The notes under the pieces are model-generated. The model saw only the letters and a program-made list of their open reading frames with translations. It searched no databases and was not told where the DNA came from. Source: Micavibrio sp. UBA6147 (GTDB taxonomy: Bacteria > Pseudomonadota > Alphaproteobacteria > Micavibrionales > UBA1664). Taken from it: a stretch of 64,000 nt of DNA. Shown here piece after piece: positions 19,286-27,317 of the stretch. Each line of letters begins with the position of its first letter. Within the stretch, counting starts at the first letter, position 1. Where the stretch lies: NCBI GenBank assembly GCA_002423185.1, contig DIUX01000002.1, positions 124,001 to 188,000 on the forward strand, read 5' to 3'. The position numbers and the translations under genes are program-made.

Positions 19286-19485
19286 ATTTTATTACAGTCA
19301 GAACTCAATCGGATTAAAGACTATTTCGGCACCGGACAAACACCGCAAAAGGCACATAGCCTATGGCACAAATCGCCCGATCCGTGTATTGTATCCGAGT
19401 TTGAATCACAGGGCAATTGAAACAGGCCGTATCCGAAAACCGCCCCAAGACCGACCCGACCAGCACCAAAGCGGAACACACAGCG

Positions 19486-20283
19486 ATGAACACCTCCCCC
19501 TTCGCCATCGGCATCACCGGAATTTCAGGCCGCATGGGGCAAGCCCTGCGCCGCAGCCTCACCGCCGCCATCGAATCCGGCGCCCCTGCATCCTATGCCG
19601 GCGGGTCAAGCCGCACCATTGCCCCTAACGCCGCCGCTGCGCTCAACGACGCCAAAGACGCTCCGCTTACAACCGATGCCTTGTTCACCGCCGCTGATTG
19701 CATCATCGACTTCACCAAGCCTGAGGCGCTGGAGCATCATCTGAGCCTTGCCATCCGGCATAAAAAATCCCTCGTCATCGGCACCACCGGCCTCACCATC
19801 GCCCAAGAATCCGCCATTGAATCCGCCGCCGCGCATATCCCTATCGTCTATGCCGCGAATATGAGCATCGGGGTGAATATCTTGCTCGCTCTCGTCGAAA
19901 AAACAGCCGCTATTTTGGACGCAGGCTTTGACATCGAGATCGTCGAAACCCATCACAAACATAAAATTGACGCCCCGTCCGGCACCGCAATCGCCCTTGG
20001 CAAGGCCGCCGCAAAGGGGCGCGACATTGACCTGTCATCCCATATGGCAACAGAGCGCAGCGGCGTTCGAAACAAGGGGGATATCGGCTTTGCCGTCTTG
20101 CGCGGCGGCGATGTGATCGGCGAACATACGGTCGGGTTTTACGGCCCGCATGAACGCATCGAACTCACCCACAAAGCCGGCGACCGCAGCCTGTTCGCCG
20201 AAGGCGCGATCAAGGCCGCCCTGTGGCTCAACGGCAAGGATAACGGCCTGTACACCATGCGCGATGTGCTGGGGCTCGCCTGA
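19486..20283 (+). CDS. dapB: 4-hydroxy-tetrahydrodipicolinate reductase
   Basis: 265 residues from the ATG at 19486; the frame extends to a TTG at 19417 but the family needs no such extension. Visible are the dinucleotide motif G9-x-x-G-x-x-G15, DFTKPEALEHH, IGTTGL, the active-site E-T-H-H-K-H-K segment at 154-160 (His156/His157, Lys160) and DAPSGTA at 162-168. The enzyme reduces the DapA product in the diaminopimelate pathway to lysine and peptidoglycan. It is divergent from flhA. No other dap genes are present in the window. Confidence 0.95.
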   Translation: MNTSPFAIGITGISGRMGQALRRSLTAAIESGAPASYAGGSSRTIAPNAAAALNDAKDAPLTTDALFTAADCIIDFTKPEALEHHLSLAIRHKKSLVIGTTGLTIAQESAIESAAAHIPIVYAANMSIGVNILLALVEKTAAILDAGFDIEIVETHHKHKIDAPSGTAIALGKAAAKGRDIDLSSHMATERSGVRNKGDIGFAVLRGGDVIGEHTVGFYGPHERIELTHKAGDRSLFAEGAIKAALWLNGKDNGLYTMRDVLGLA

Positions 20284-20354
20284 GGGCTTGCCTGAAAACA
20301 CTCCCTCGCACACGCGGCACGGCCAAACGCTACGCCCGAAAAGGGACAAAAATC

Positions 20355-20792
20355 CTATTTTTTCTTGAAGGGTATAATCTGCGCGTGCGGGTCTTTTTTC
20401 ATGTCACGCATGAACTGTGCGGCACGCTCGCGCTCATGCTCGCCAATATTTTCAAACACAAAGACGGTCGGAACATATTCATAGCCCATAAGCTGTGTCC
20501 GCACACGCCCGGGCAGCAATTTAAACGACACCGCATCCCCCACCAAAGGCGGCACGAAATCGGCGGGCGCAGAACCGCCCACACCGTTATTATAATCCAG
20601 CAAAAGCGGGACATCCTTGCCGCCGCTGCGAATAATAAGCAATAAGCGGTTTTTCTCCCCGATCGGGATGACTTGGTCTACGCATCCATAGACGCGCTTA
20701 TAGGCCGGAACACCAGACGCCGAAAATATTTCGGATACGTCAATGATTTTGCCGCCGCGATTTTTGTTATTATCATCATCGTTTTTCGTCAT
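20355..20792 (-). CDS. Conserved-looking hypothetical protein
   Basis: A 145-residue soluble protein that I cannot assign. It has an Asn/Asp/Lys-rich N-terminal tail. A predicted beta-rich middle (KRVYGCVDQVIPIGEKNRLLLIIR, then VPLLLDYNN and DAVSFKLLPGRVRTQLMGYEYVPTVFVFENI) could be an OB-like or small barrel fold. It ends in a basic tail, IIPFKKK. The ATG at 20792 has GGGGAG five bases upstream, a strong Shine-Dalgarno, which supports a real gene. It is convergent with dapB. No signal peptide. Confidence 0.6.
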   Translation of the reverse strand: MTKNDDDNNKNRGGKIIDVSEIFSASGVPAYKRVYGCVDQVIPIGEKNRLLLIIRSGGKDVPLLLDYNNGVGGSAPADFVPPLVGDAVSFKLLPGRVRTQLMGYEYVPTVFVFENIGEHERERAAQFMRDMKKDPHAQIIPFKKK

Positions 20793-20856
20793 AAAAACTC
20801 CCCGATCGACATGACTACGGTGCCTAAGCTAGCACACACGCCCTGCGAAAAACACG

Positions 20857-21801
20857 TTAAAAATTATTATGACAATGACCGCGCCCCTCAAGCCCCAGCA
20901 AGGTCTTTTTGCGCGGGCTTCCCCATCCGTAATTATTCACAACACCGGATTTTTGGATCACGCGGTGACAGGGGATCAGCAAGGACACGGGGTTAGACCC
21001 CACCGCATTGCCAATCGCCCGCGCCGATTTCGGACGCCCTAGCGCCTCGCCCAGCGCCTCATAGCTCACCACCACCCCTGACGGAATTTTGAGCAAAGCC
21101 CGCCATACCTGCATCTGAAAATTCGTGCCCTTGAGGTGCAGCGCGAGCGGTGCCCCGCTATAGACCTGCGGCTTTGCGTGCTCATCAGCCCCGCCGCCCG
21201 CATCAACCCCGCCCCAAATCGCCATGATGGCGCGGGCGGAATCCTCAACCGCCGCAACATCCTCAATCATCCGCGCATTCGGCCAATGGCGCGTCATCCG
21301 CGCCACCGAAAGATCAGGCGTTTCATCAACCTGAAACCCCGCCCAGCACACACCGCGCGCCGTTTGCCCCAGCACCAGATACCCCACAGGGGTTGGGACA
21401 CAGCCATAATGAATATCCAGCCCGCGCCCACCGCTGGCGACCTCACCGGGGGTTGCCGCCTCAATCGTCACGAACAAATCGTGAAGCCGTCCATTGCCGG
21501 ACAGCCCCGCCTCATAGGCCGCCTCCAGCGTTGGCATTCCCTTGAGCAATAAGCTCCGCGCCTTGGTATAGGCCATATAGCGCTGAAAATTCTTTGGCGA
21601 CACGCCGACATAGCGGGTAAACAGCTTTTGAAAATAATGCGCCTCATACCCTGCCCGCACGGCGAGCGCCTCAAGCCCGTCCTCAGCCCTCGCGCCCGCC
21701 CGCGCCACAATGTGGTCAATCATCGCCGCCACGACATGCGCGGCGCGCGTGTCTTCATGCACATCATCACGCCCAGCATTCGTTCCGTTTATTGCCGCCA
21801 T
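20857..21801 (-). CDS. Ada-like AraC-HTH plus O6-methylguanine-DNA methyltransferase
   Basis: About 314 residues from the ATG at 21801, chosen because AAAGGA lies seven bases upstream. Residues about 20-105 form an AraC-type helix-turn-helix (HYFQKLFTRYVGVSPKNFQRYM). A ribonuclease-like methyltransferase domain follows. The C-terminal domain has GTNFQMQVWRALLKIPSGVVVSYEALG and the acceptor motif PCHRVI, with the active Cys. This gives suicidal repair of O6-alkylguanine. The N-terminal zinc domain of E. coli Ada, with its methyl-phosphotriester-accepting Cys38, is missing. The protein therefore could repair bases but should not be switched on by phosphotriesters in the classical way. Confidence 0.85.
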   Translation of the reverse strand: MAAINGTNAGRDDVHEDTRAAHVVAAMIDHIVARAGARAEDGLEALAVRAGYEAHYFQKLFTRYVGVSPKNFQRYMAYTKARSLLLKGMPTLEAAYEAGLSGNGRLHDLFVTIEAATPGEVASGGRGLDIHYGCVPTPVGYLVLGQTARGVCWAGFQVDETPDLSVARMTRHWPNARMIEDVAAVEDSARAIMAIWGGVDAGGGADEHAKPQVYSGAPLALHLKGTNFQMQVWRALLKIPSGVVVSYEALGEALGRPKSARAIGNAVGSNPVSLLIPCHRVIQKSGVVNNYGWGSPRKKTLLGLEGRGHCHNNF

Positions 21802-22555
21802 CGGCCATTCCTTTATTGTCAAATATTATAGCGAATGACACGACTAAACCCCGTTTCAAGACGCCCCGCAATCCGTTTTTTGTCTTTTTACGAAAATACC
21901 CATAAAACACAATAAAATCAGGCTTATATTTAACATACATCATCAAATGACATAAAAATAATTCACCCTGTGAATACCCTCTTTTATCCCTCGAAGAGAG
22001 CATAACCGCCACCCAAAAAACGACAGATTTCTGCCCTTCACCACAAGAATGAAACTTAATGTTAAAGATCACATTTCATTACATAAAATATTGAAAAATA
22101 ACAAAAATATTTGCATTGAAAAAAGTAATCCGGCGCTCAATTCCGCCAAAAACACAAAAACCCCCTCAACAAAAAATAAAAAACCAAAGCGATTCAAAAC
22201 GCTATAAACGAACGCTCTCTACAGCTTGTAAAATTTTCATTTTTCTTTCTTGCAATTGCCGTTTTTTGCGTGCTAATGTCCGTCCACATCACATTAAACC
22301 GTATATGAAAATCACAGCCGCAGCGGCTTGAAAAACATATTTTTATGCTGCGCCGTGGGCTGTTGATTTGTTTGGTCGGCTCTTCGTTTGTGATGCGAAG
22401 CCCGCTTTTGGCGTCAAGAATTTGGCGTCAAAATAATGACACAAAGACAGACACAAATACGGATAACGAATAACACGACACTGAACCAAAACGACGCCGC
22501 AACGAGCACAGACAACAACTGATACGTTAAAGCCGAAGGAAAGGACGTTTTGCTG
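21802..22555. other. Long AT-rich intergenic region upstream of bactofilin
   Basis: About 750 bases without a credible gene between the divergent Ada-like and bactofilin genes. The section 21830-22330 is AT-rich with many A-runs. Two short frames here (minus 22072-21767 and plus 22116-22331) lack ribosome binding sites and recognisable proteins. A weak sigma-70-like pair, TTGCAA at 22250 and TAATGT at 22274 (18-base spacer, with an upstream TG), may be the bactofilin promoter. Two copies of TTTGGCGTCAA lie at 22407-22417 and 22421-22431. Confidence 0.5.
22407..22431. repeat. Two 11-bp direct repeats, TTTGGCGTCAA, 14 bp apart
   Basis: Perfect copies start at 22407 and 22421. They lie about 135 bases before the bactofilin start and downstream of the possible promoter, so they could be an operator or a leader-RNA element. 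Confidence 0.6.
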
Positions 22556-23386
22556 ATGTTCCACAGAACACAACAAACACCAGAGAAAAAAACCGAACAA
22601 ACACCGACCGCCCCCGCCGCTCAACACACCGGCGCGCTGCGGTCGCAAAACGCGGGTGCACCCGCCGCCGAGCCGACACAATCGCCGGCCGCAACCACCG
22701 TTAAATCTACTCCAGCAAACGTCAAACCAACTCAACCAGAAACCGTAGGAAGAGAAAAGGAAGCCACTATGTCAAACGAAACCAACGAAACACCGGGCAT
22801 CCGCCCTGTTGATATTCCGGGCAACAGCCCCTACCAACGCCCGATGAGCGGCCCTGCACAATACGGCTATGCCGGCATGCAATCCGGCGGCGCCCACAGC
22901 CACGGCCACAACCCTGCCCACTCCATCAACTCAGGCCGCCGCCTGATGATCGGCGAAGGCATCACCCTGTCCGGTGAGATCGAGTCTTGCGACCATTTGA
23001 TCGTTGAAGGCACCGTTGAGGCCGCCCTGAAAGGCGCCAAGGTTCTCGACATCTCTGAAAACGGCGTGTATTACGGCACCGTTGAAATCGAAAACGCCAC
23101 CATCGCTGGCCGTTTTGAAGGCGACATCAAGGTTGATGGCCGCCTGACCGTGAAATCAACCGGCGTCATTGTCGGCACGATTTCTTACCGCGAATTGGCC
23201 GTTGAATCCGGCGCGACCCTTGACGGCAAAATTGCGCCGCTCAACACAACCGCCGCCAAAGATTCCAAGCCCACAGCCGGTGCCGCCGACTTCTCGAAGA
23301 GCCGCGCAGCCGCCAAGCAAGCTGTTGAGGCTGACAAAGCTGACGAGCAATTGCCGTTCGGCGAAAAAGCCGCCGCAAGCGCATAA
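22556..23386 (+). CDS. Bactofilin family cytoskeletal protein
   Basis: The central part, about residues 125-230, has the bactofilin beta-helix pattern: RRLMIGEGITLSGEIESCDHL, then repeating strands with G at turns (VEGTVEAALKGAKVLDISENG, FEGDIKVDGRLTVKSTGVIVG). Bactofilins form nucleotide-free, membrane-attached filaments that organise cell-wall synthesis, stalks or polar complexes. Two starts are possible: the ATG at 22556, with AAGGAAAGGA upstream, and the ATG at 22769, with AAAAGGA at good distance. The region between encodes a disordered Pro/Thr/Ala-rich extension. The His/Gly-rich stretch near residue 115 and the Ala/Lys-rich C-terminal tail also look disordered. I annotate the longer form. 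Confidence 0.85.
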   Translation: MFHRTQQTPEKKTEQTPTAPAAQHTGALRSQNAGAPAAEPTQSPAATTVKSTPANVKPTQPETVGREKEATMSNETNETPGIRPVDIPGNSPYQRPMSGPAQYGYAGMQSGGAHSHGHNPAHSINSGRRLMIGEGITLSGEIESCDHLIVEGTVEAALKGAKVLDISENGVYYGTVEIENATIAGRFEGDIKVDGRLTVKSTGVIVGTISYRELAVESGATLDGKIAPLNTTAAKDSKPTAGAADFSKSRAAAKQAVEADKADEQLPFGEKAAASA

Positions 23387-23470
23387 GCGAAAAGCGGATC
23401 CGAACCATAATCCGTTCGGCCAAAGCAATGTTCGACAAGAACTTTTTTTCATCAAAACTCCTTATCCGGA

Positions 23471-23505
23471 CCCTTGATTTACTCAAGGGGCCGGGGCTCT
23501 TTTTA
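23471..23505 (+). terminator. Intrinsic terminator after bactofilin
   Basis: A CCCTTGA / TCAAGGG stem with a five-base loop, then GGCCGGGGC and a CTCTTTTT run. It lies 85 bases beyond the stop. If active it argues against a start at 23428 for the next gene. Confidence 0.5.
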
Positions 23506-23643
23506 TCGCACGCAAAGCCGCGTTTTGCGCCCGCGCGGCGCGTCCTTTCGGCACAAATTTCCGACCATCTTCGCCACGCAAAAACATACCAAGCAAAAAC
23601 GCACCGCATCATCCGCGATAAAATCCGGACATCGCCGGTTTTA

Positions 23644-24138
23644 ATGTCTGTTATCTTGCTCCAGATCATGGTTTTGGCGGGGTCATGCAGCACATCAAGC
23701 CCGATGACCGCGCATTCCGGCAACGCACCGTCCGGCTTTGAAACAAACACCGTGAGCCTCACCCCAGCCGAGCGCCAAAAAAGATCGGCTCTTGAAAAAG
23801 ACCTCGCCGCCGGCAATATCACCCTCACCGACATGACCGCCGCCGACATAACGCTGTTACTCAACCAACCGAGATTGACCCGCGTAGAAGCCCAAAACAT
23901 CGCCATGCATTTTGAATCCGCCCAATGCGCCATGGATGTTTACTTCCGAGGGGCCGCCGCGGGCGACGCGACCATCTTGGAAACCGCGAAAGCCGCCTAT
24001 ATCGACATACGGGACAAAACAGATGCGCCGAGCGGCTATATAAACGACACCAAATCCTGCGTCCGCAGCTTAATGTCCACCGCATACGCCCAATATTCCG
24101 AGGCACAGCGCATGACAGGCAAGAAAAAGCCGAGCTAA
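23644..24138 (+). CDS. Small exported protein, possible lipoprotein, unknown function
   Basis: The frame opens at 23428, but the terminator-like hairpin and the position of the signal sequence favour the ATG at 23644, giving 164 residues. The N-terminus MSVILLQIMVLAGSCSTSSP resembles a short lipoprotein signal with Cys15 as the acylated residue, though Ala at position -3 is not ideal. The mature part is helical, with LTPAERQKRSALEKDL and LTDMTAADITLLLNQPRLTR, and has two later cysteines (CAMDVYF, SCVRSL) that could form a disulphide. I do not recognise the family. No strong Shine-Dalgarno is visible. Confidence 0.5.
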   Translation: MSVILLQIMVLAGSCSTSSPMTAHSGNAPSGFETNTVSLTPAERQKRSALEKDLAAGNITLTDMTAADITLLLNQPRLTRVEAQNIAMHFESAQCAMDVYFRGAAAGDATILETAKAAYIDIRDKTDAPSGYINDTKSCVRSLMSTAYAQYSEAQRMTGKKKPS

Positions 24139-24290
24139 AAAACGCCCGCCTTATTATTTCTTATCATTTTATTGATTTTGTTTTTGCAGGGGGACGCCCC
24201 TGCACGCGGTGTTTTTTGGCATCGCGCTGTAAAGGCAAGCACCGCACATCGTAACCCACACCGTGACCAATATCGTAATCCACCACGGAT

Positions 24291-24770
24291 TTATTCTTGG
24301 TCGGTGGGGGGTGTGCCTTGCTTTTTGCGGCCTGCGGCGGCTAGCAAATGGATCGTGTCAATATGCGATTGTGAGGCCGCCTTGCGCCGCACGGGGGCGG
24401 AGCTTCCTTCATATCCGAACCGCGCCGAATTGCCGGAAATAAAGGAACGGAGCATCGTTTCGCCGAAATCCCCTTCTTTACGCGCTTTCGCAGCCGCCGC
24501 GGCGGCAGACTCCTTTTTCGGAGCCGTCGGGTTCAACACCGCATCGGCGGCGGCAATCGCCGCATCTTGGGCATCTTGCGTCATCATCATGTTTTTGGTG
24601 CGCCCGACCGCATAGGCGATAATCCCATTTAAATGGGGCTGGGTGAGTTCAAGCAGGAATTTATGGTCTTCATACAGCCATGCATGAACCTGACGCTTCG
24701 TCTTCGCCTCGTTGCCGCCATTCAGGCGCAGCGCTTCGCGTATTCTGCTCTCAACATAGTCATGGCCCAT
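24291..24770 (-). CDS. Hypothetical protein
   Basis: 159 residues, soluble, not recognised. Residues 1-60 look folded and helical (HDYVESRIREALRLNGGNEAKTKRQVHAWLYEDHKFLLELTQPHL). The remainder is Ala/Lys-rich and low complexity, ending QSHIDTIHLLAAAGRKKQG. The N-terminal block suggests a small helical domain for nucleic acid or protein binding, but that is a guess. It stands alone on the minus strand between two plus-strand genes. No close Shine-Dalgarno is visible before the ATG at 24770. Confidence 0.5.
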   Translation of the reverse strand: MGHDYVESRIREALRLNGGNEAKTKRQVHAWLYEDHKFLLELTQPHLNGIIAYAVGRTKNMMMTQDAQDAAIAAADAVLNPTAPKKESAAAAAAKARKEGDFGETMLRSFISGNSARFGYEGSSAPVRRKAASQSHIDTIHLLAAAGRKKQGTPPTDQE

Positions 24771-24995
24771 GATCGGCCCCTTTTCACTGCGTTTGATCCA
24801 TATTCATCATGCCATAAAACACCCCAAAAGTAAAAATTCATTTAAGGCAACAAGCCGCGCTCACAGCACCACGGCCCGCACAGCGCCACTGCCCACACAG
24901 CACCACTAGACGAACCCCACCATTTCAGGCAGACTTTATACAAGCAAACATTGCGCCGCCTTCAAGAACGGCGGAAAAAGGGGAAAGTTACTATT

Positions 24996-26150
24996 ATGCG
25001 CCTCAAATCACGCCTGAGCCTGTGGGAAAAGAACGGCCTTATTAGCGCCGACAACGCCTCCGCCATCCAAAGCTTTGAAAAAAACCGCACCTCAAAACAA
25101 TTTGCCATCGGGTTTCAGATGGTCGGTGTGTTTTCAATCTTACTTGGCTTTGCCATGGTCATCGGCGCCAATTGGCAAGAGATCGGCCCTTACGCCAAGC
25201 TTGCCGCCCATTTCGCCCTCAATGCAGGGCTTGGGATTTGGTTGTTGAAACTCCATAAAACAATAGGCCAACCAAATGACCGCCCCATTCTGCGTGAAGG
25301 GGTGTGCCTTGCGCTTTTCGGGCTCACCCTCACCTTCATCGCCTTGATTGGTCAGGTTTTCCAGCTTGACGGCTCCACCGCCGCCGCCCTGATTTTATGG
25401 ATGATCCTGTCCGTGCCGATGATGATGATGTTTCCACGGTCGCGATTTTCCGCCAGCCTTTGGTTTGTTGCCTTGATCGTCACTGTCATCATGGGCTTCT
25501 TCGAATTTTCCAAGCCTTTGGGCGATTTTGAAAAAGGCGTGTTCGGCTATTTTCTGGCCTTGTTTGTGCCGCTCTCCGTATTCGGCGACCATTGCATGAC
25601 CATCACGCGCAAATACCGCCCCGAATTTTCGGATGTTTTCCGCCGCGGGTCATTGGTTTTGCTTATTTGCGCCGCAACGCTGTCGGGGTTTTGGTTTTAT
25701 GGTGCCGGCAATGACTTTTATCGCTCGGCAAGCCACGGATCTCAGCATTACCTGTTCATTGGCCTCATCACCGCCTGCGCTTTTGTCTATATCGGTTTTT
25801 TAAAAACCTGCTTCAAAGACCACGAAGAACCCAGCGATTGGACTGTCCTGAACCTGTGCGTTGCGGCGATGGCGTTGCCGTTATTCATCGTGGTTGACCT
25901 TGATTTTCTTGGGGCGTTGCTGTTCATGGGGTTTTGGATGGGTCTTGGCTATATCTGGCAAAAAGCCGGCGAAGACAAGCTCGTCAGCCTTGCCATCACC
26001 CTTGTCACCTTGCGCCTTTATATTGTTTTCCTTGAGGTTTTCGGCGGGTTAATGACCAATGGCATCGGCCTTATTCTCGCGGGTTGTGTCTTGATCGGCA
26101 TGGTCAAAGGCGCCAAGCGTTTCAGCAATTTTTTAAAAGAAACGGTGTAA
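24996..26150 (+). CDS. DUF2157 polytopic membrane protein
   Basis: About 384 residues from the ATG at 24996, where AAGGGGAAAG precedes at good distance. A cytoplasmic N-terminal segment (LSLWEKNGLISADNASAIQSFEK) is the DUF2157 signature: a short helical domain ahead of the first membrane helix (GFQMVGVFSILLGFAMVIGANW). About ten hydrophobic helices follow. It is four bases ahead of a GDYXXLXY-domain gene, and this pairing recurs in many bacteria, suggesting a two-protein membrane complex. The biochemical role of the family is unknown. Confidence 0.75.
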   Translation: MRLKSRLSLWEKNGLISADNASAIQSFEKNRTSKQFAIGFQMVGVFSILLGFAMVIGANWQEIGPYAKLAAHFALNAGLGIWLLKLHKTIGQPNDRPILREGVCLALFGLTLTFIALIGQVFQLDGSTAAALILWMILSVPMMMMFPRSRFSASLWFVALIVTVIMGFFEFSKPLGDFEKGVFGYFLALFVPLSVFGDHCMTITRKYRPEFSDVFRRGSLVLLICAATLSGFWFYGAGNDFYRSASHGSQHYLFIGLITACAFVYIGFLKTCFKDHEEPSDWTVLNLCVAAMALPLFIVVDLDFLGALLFMGFWMGLGYIWQKAGEDKLVSLAITLVTLRLYIVFLEVFGGLMTNGIGLILAGCVLIGMVKGAKRFSNFLKETV

Positions 26151-26154
26151 TTCG

Positions 26155-26775
26155 ATGAGCAAACCCGAAAACATTCTTATCGCCCGCCTCATCGCCCTTG
26201 GAATGCGCTATACTCGTGCCTTGGCGATTTTCGCGATTGTCTTACCGTTGATCTTTTTCGGCGGGTCGATTGCCTATCACATCCAGCATAAGGAAACGGC
26301 ACAAAGCTGGCGCATTGACCTTGAGGGCTATGACCCCCGCGACTTGCTCAAAGGCCGCTATATTCAATATCGTTTTGCGTGGAACGCCAAAAATTCTCTG
26401 TCCTGCGACATGTTTGAGAAAGATTGCTGCCTGTGCCTCACCGACACAAACGGTACCCGCATTAATCCAGAAGCAAACTTCACCCCCTGTCGACTCGCTT
26501 CAAAACAATGCGACGCCGTTATCAAAGGTGAATCGAAAAACGGAATCATCGACATCGGCCTCAACCGTTACTACGTTGACGAACGCGTCGCCACACCTTT
26601 GGACAGGCTCTTGCGCAGAGGGGAAGTCCGTTTTGCCGTTGACCTCCTCGTCACACCGAGAAAAGGGTCAAAAGTGTATATAGAGCGCGCGCCCAAGCTC
26701 GGCGAACTCTACGTCAACGGAACCGCGTTATCAGAGCTTCGCCAAACAGGCGCGCTCTCTAGCGACAAACGCTGA
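26155..26775 (+). CDS. GDYXXLXY-domain membrane-anchored protein
   Basis: 206 residues. One membrane helix at about 20-42 is followed by an extracytoplasmic domain. The name-giving motif appears as DPRDLLKGRYIQYRF, and the partner motif as NRYYVDERVA, both as in the GDYXXLXY family. Cysteines in CDMFEKDCCLCL and TPCRLASKQCD suggest disulphides in the periplasm. The gene begins four bases after the DUF2157 stop and is surely co-transcribed with it. Function of the pair is unknown. Confidence 0.78.
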   Translation: MSKPENILIARLIALGMRYTRALAIFAIVLPLIFFGGSIAYHIQHKETAQSWRIDLEGYDPRDLLKGRYIQYRFAWNAKNSLSCDMFEKDCCLCLTDTNGTRINPEANFTPCRLASKQCDAVIKGESKNGIIDIGLNRYYVDERVATPLDRLLRRGEVRFAVDLLVTPRKGSKVYIERAPKLGELYVNGTALSELRQTGALSSDKR

Positions 26776-26871
26776 CCGCACAAACCATCGTCCGAAAAAT
26801 TTGACTTTGCCGCCCATCTTGCATAGGGTCGGCTCATAGTAATATGTCAAACAAAAGTCAAAGGACAAACC

Positions 26872-27315
26872 ATGAGCGACATGCAACACGTCATGATGAG
26901 CGAGCATTTCAACAGGCTTTCCACTCACCCAGACCGCCGCGCGGTGATGCGGGGGATATTCAGCGATGTTGTCGAAACCTTGTTTGGCCCGTCATATGGC
27001 GCCAACGGCAACCAAGACCTCATCGCCTTTTTGAACCATCAACACAGCATCGGCACGCCGGTCACGATTTTTTCATCGCACCCGCAAATAGCCTTGATGG
27101 AGTTACTGGTGGATTTCGGTCTTAACCCGAACCTCGCCCTGTCGATGAAGCATAAGCGTGACTTCGCCGGAAAAACTCTGGAATTGGTGATTGATGATTC
27201 ACCGGACAGCAAGATCAAAATGGTCACGCATTGGAACCCGCTCGACCGCAAGACGAAGGATTTTCTCGCCTCGAAATTGTCGCAGCAAACCTTGCGCTAC
27301 GCCCCGCACGGCTAG
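26872..27315 (+). CDS. Small HAD-like protein (tentative)
   Basis: 147 residues; the ATG has AAAGGAC about seven bases upstream. Three segments line up with HAD motifs: IFSDVVETLF (Asp32, in the style of the D-x-V-x-T-L motif I of dehalogenase-type HADs), VTIFSSHP (motif II Ser67/Ser68) and ELVIDDSPD (motif IV Asp107-Asp108). A Lys in MKHKRDF could be motif III. There is no room for a cap domain. It could be a minimal phosphatase or a catalytically reduced binding protein. This rests on motif spacing only. It is convergent with mfd, with two bases between stops. Confidence 0.45.
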   Translation: MSDMQHVMMSEHFNRLSTHPDRRAVMRGIFSDVVETLFGPSYGANGNQDLIAFLNHQHSIGTPVTIFSSHPQIALMELLVDFGLNPNLALSMKHKRDFAGKTLELVIDDSPDSKIKMVTHWNPLDRKTKDFLASKLSQQTLRYAPHG

Positions 27316-27317
27316 AA

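Noticed and set aside
19361..19400. TGGCAC sequence upstream of dapB as a sigma-54 site for flhA
   Set aside because: The GG to GC distance is eight bases, not ten, and the orientation is wrong for flhA.
21767..22331. Short frames in the AT-rich region before bactofilin
   Set aside because: No ribosome binding sites, no recognisable sequence and biased by A-runs; treated as noncoding.
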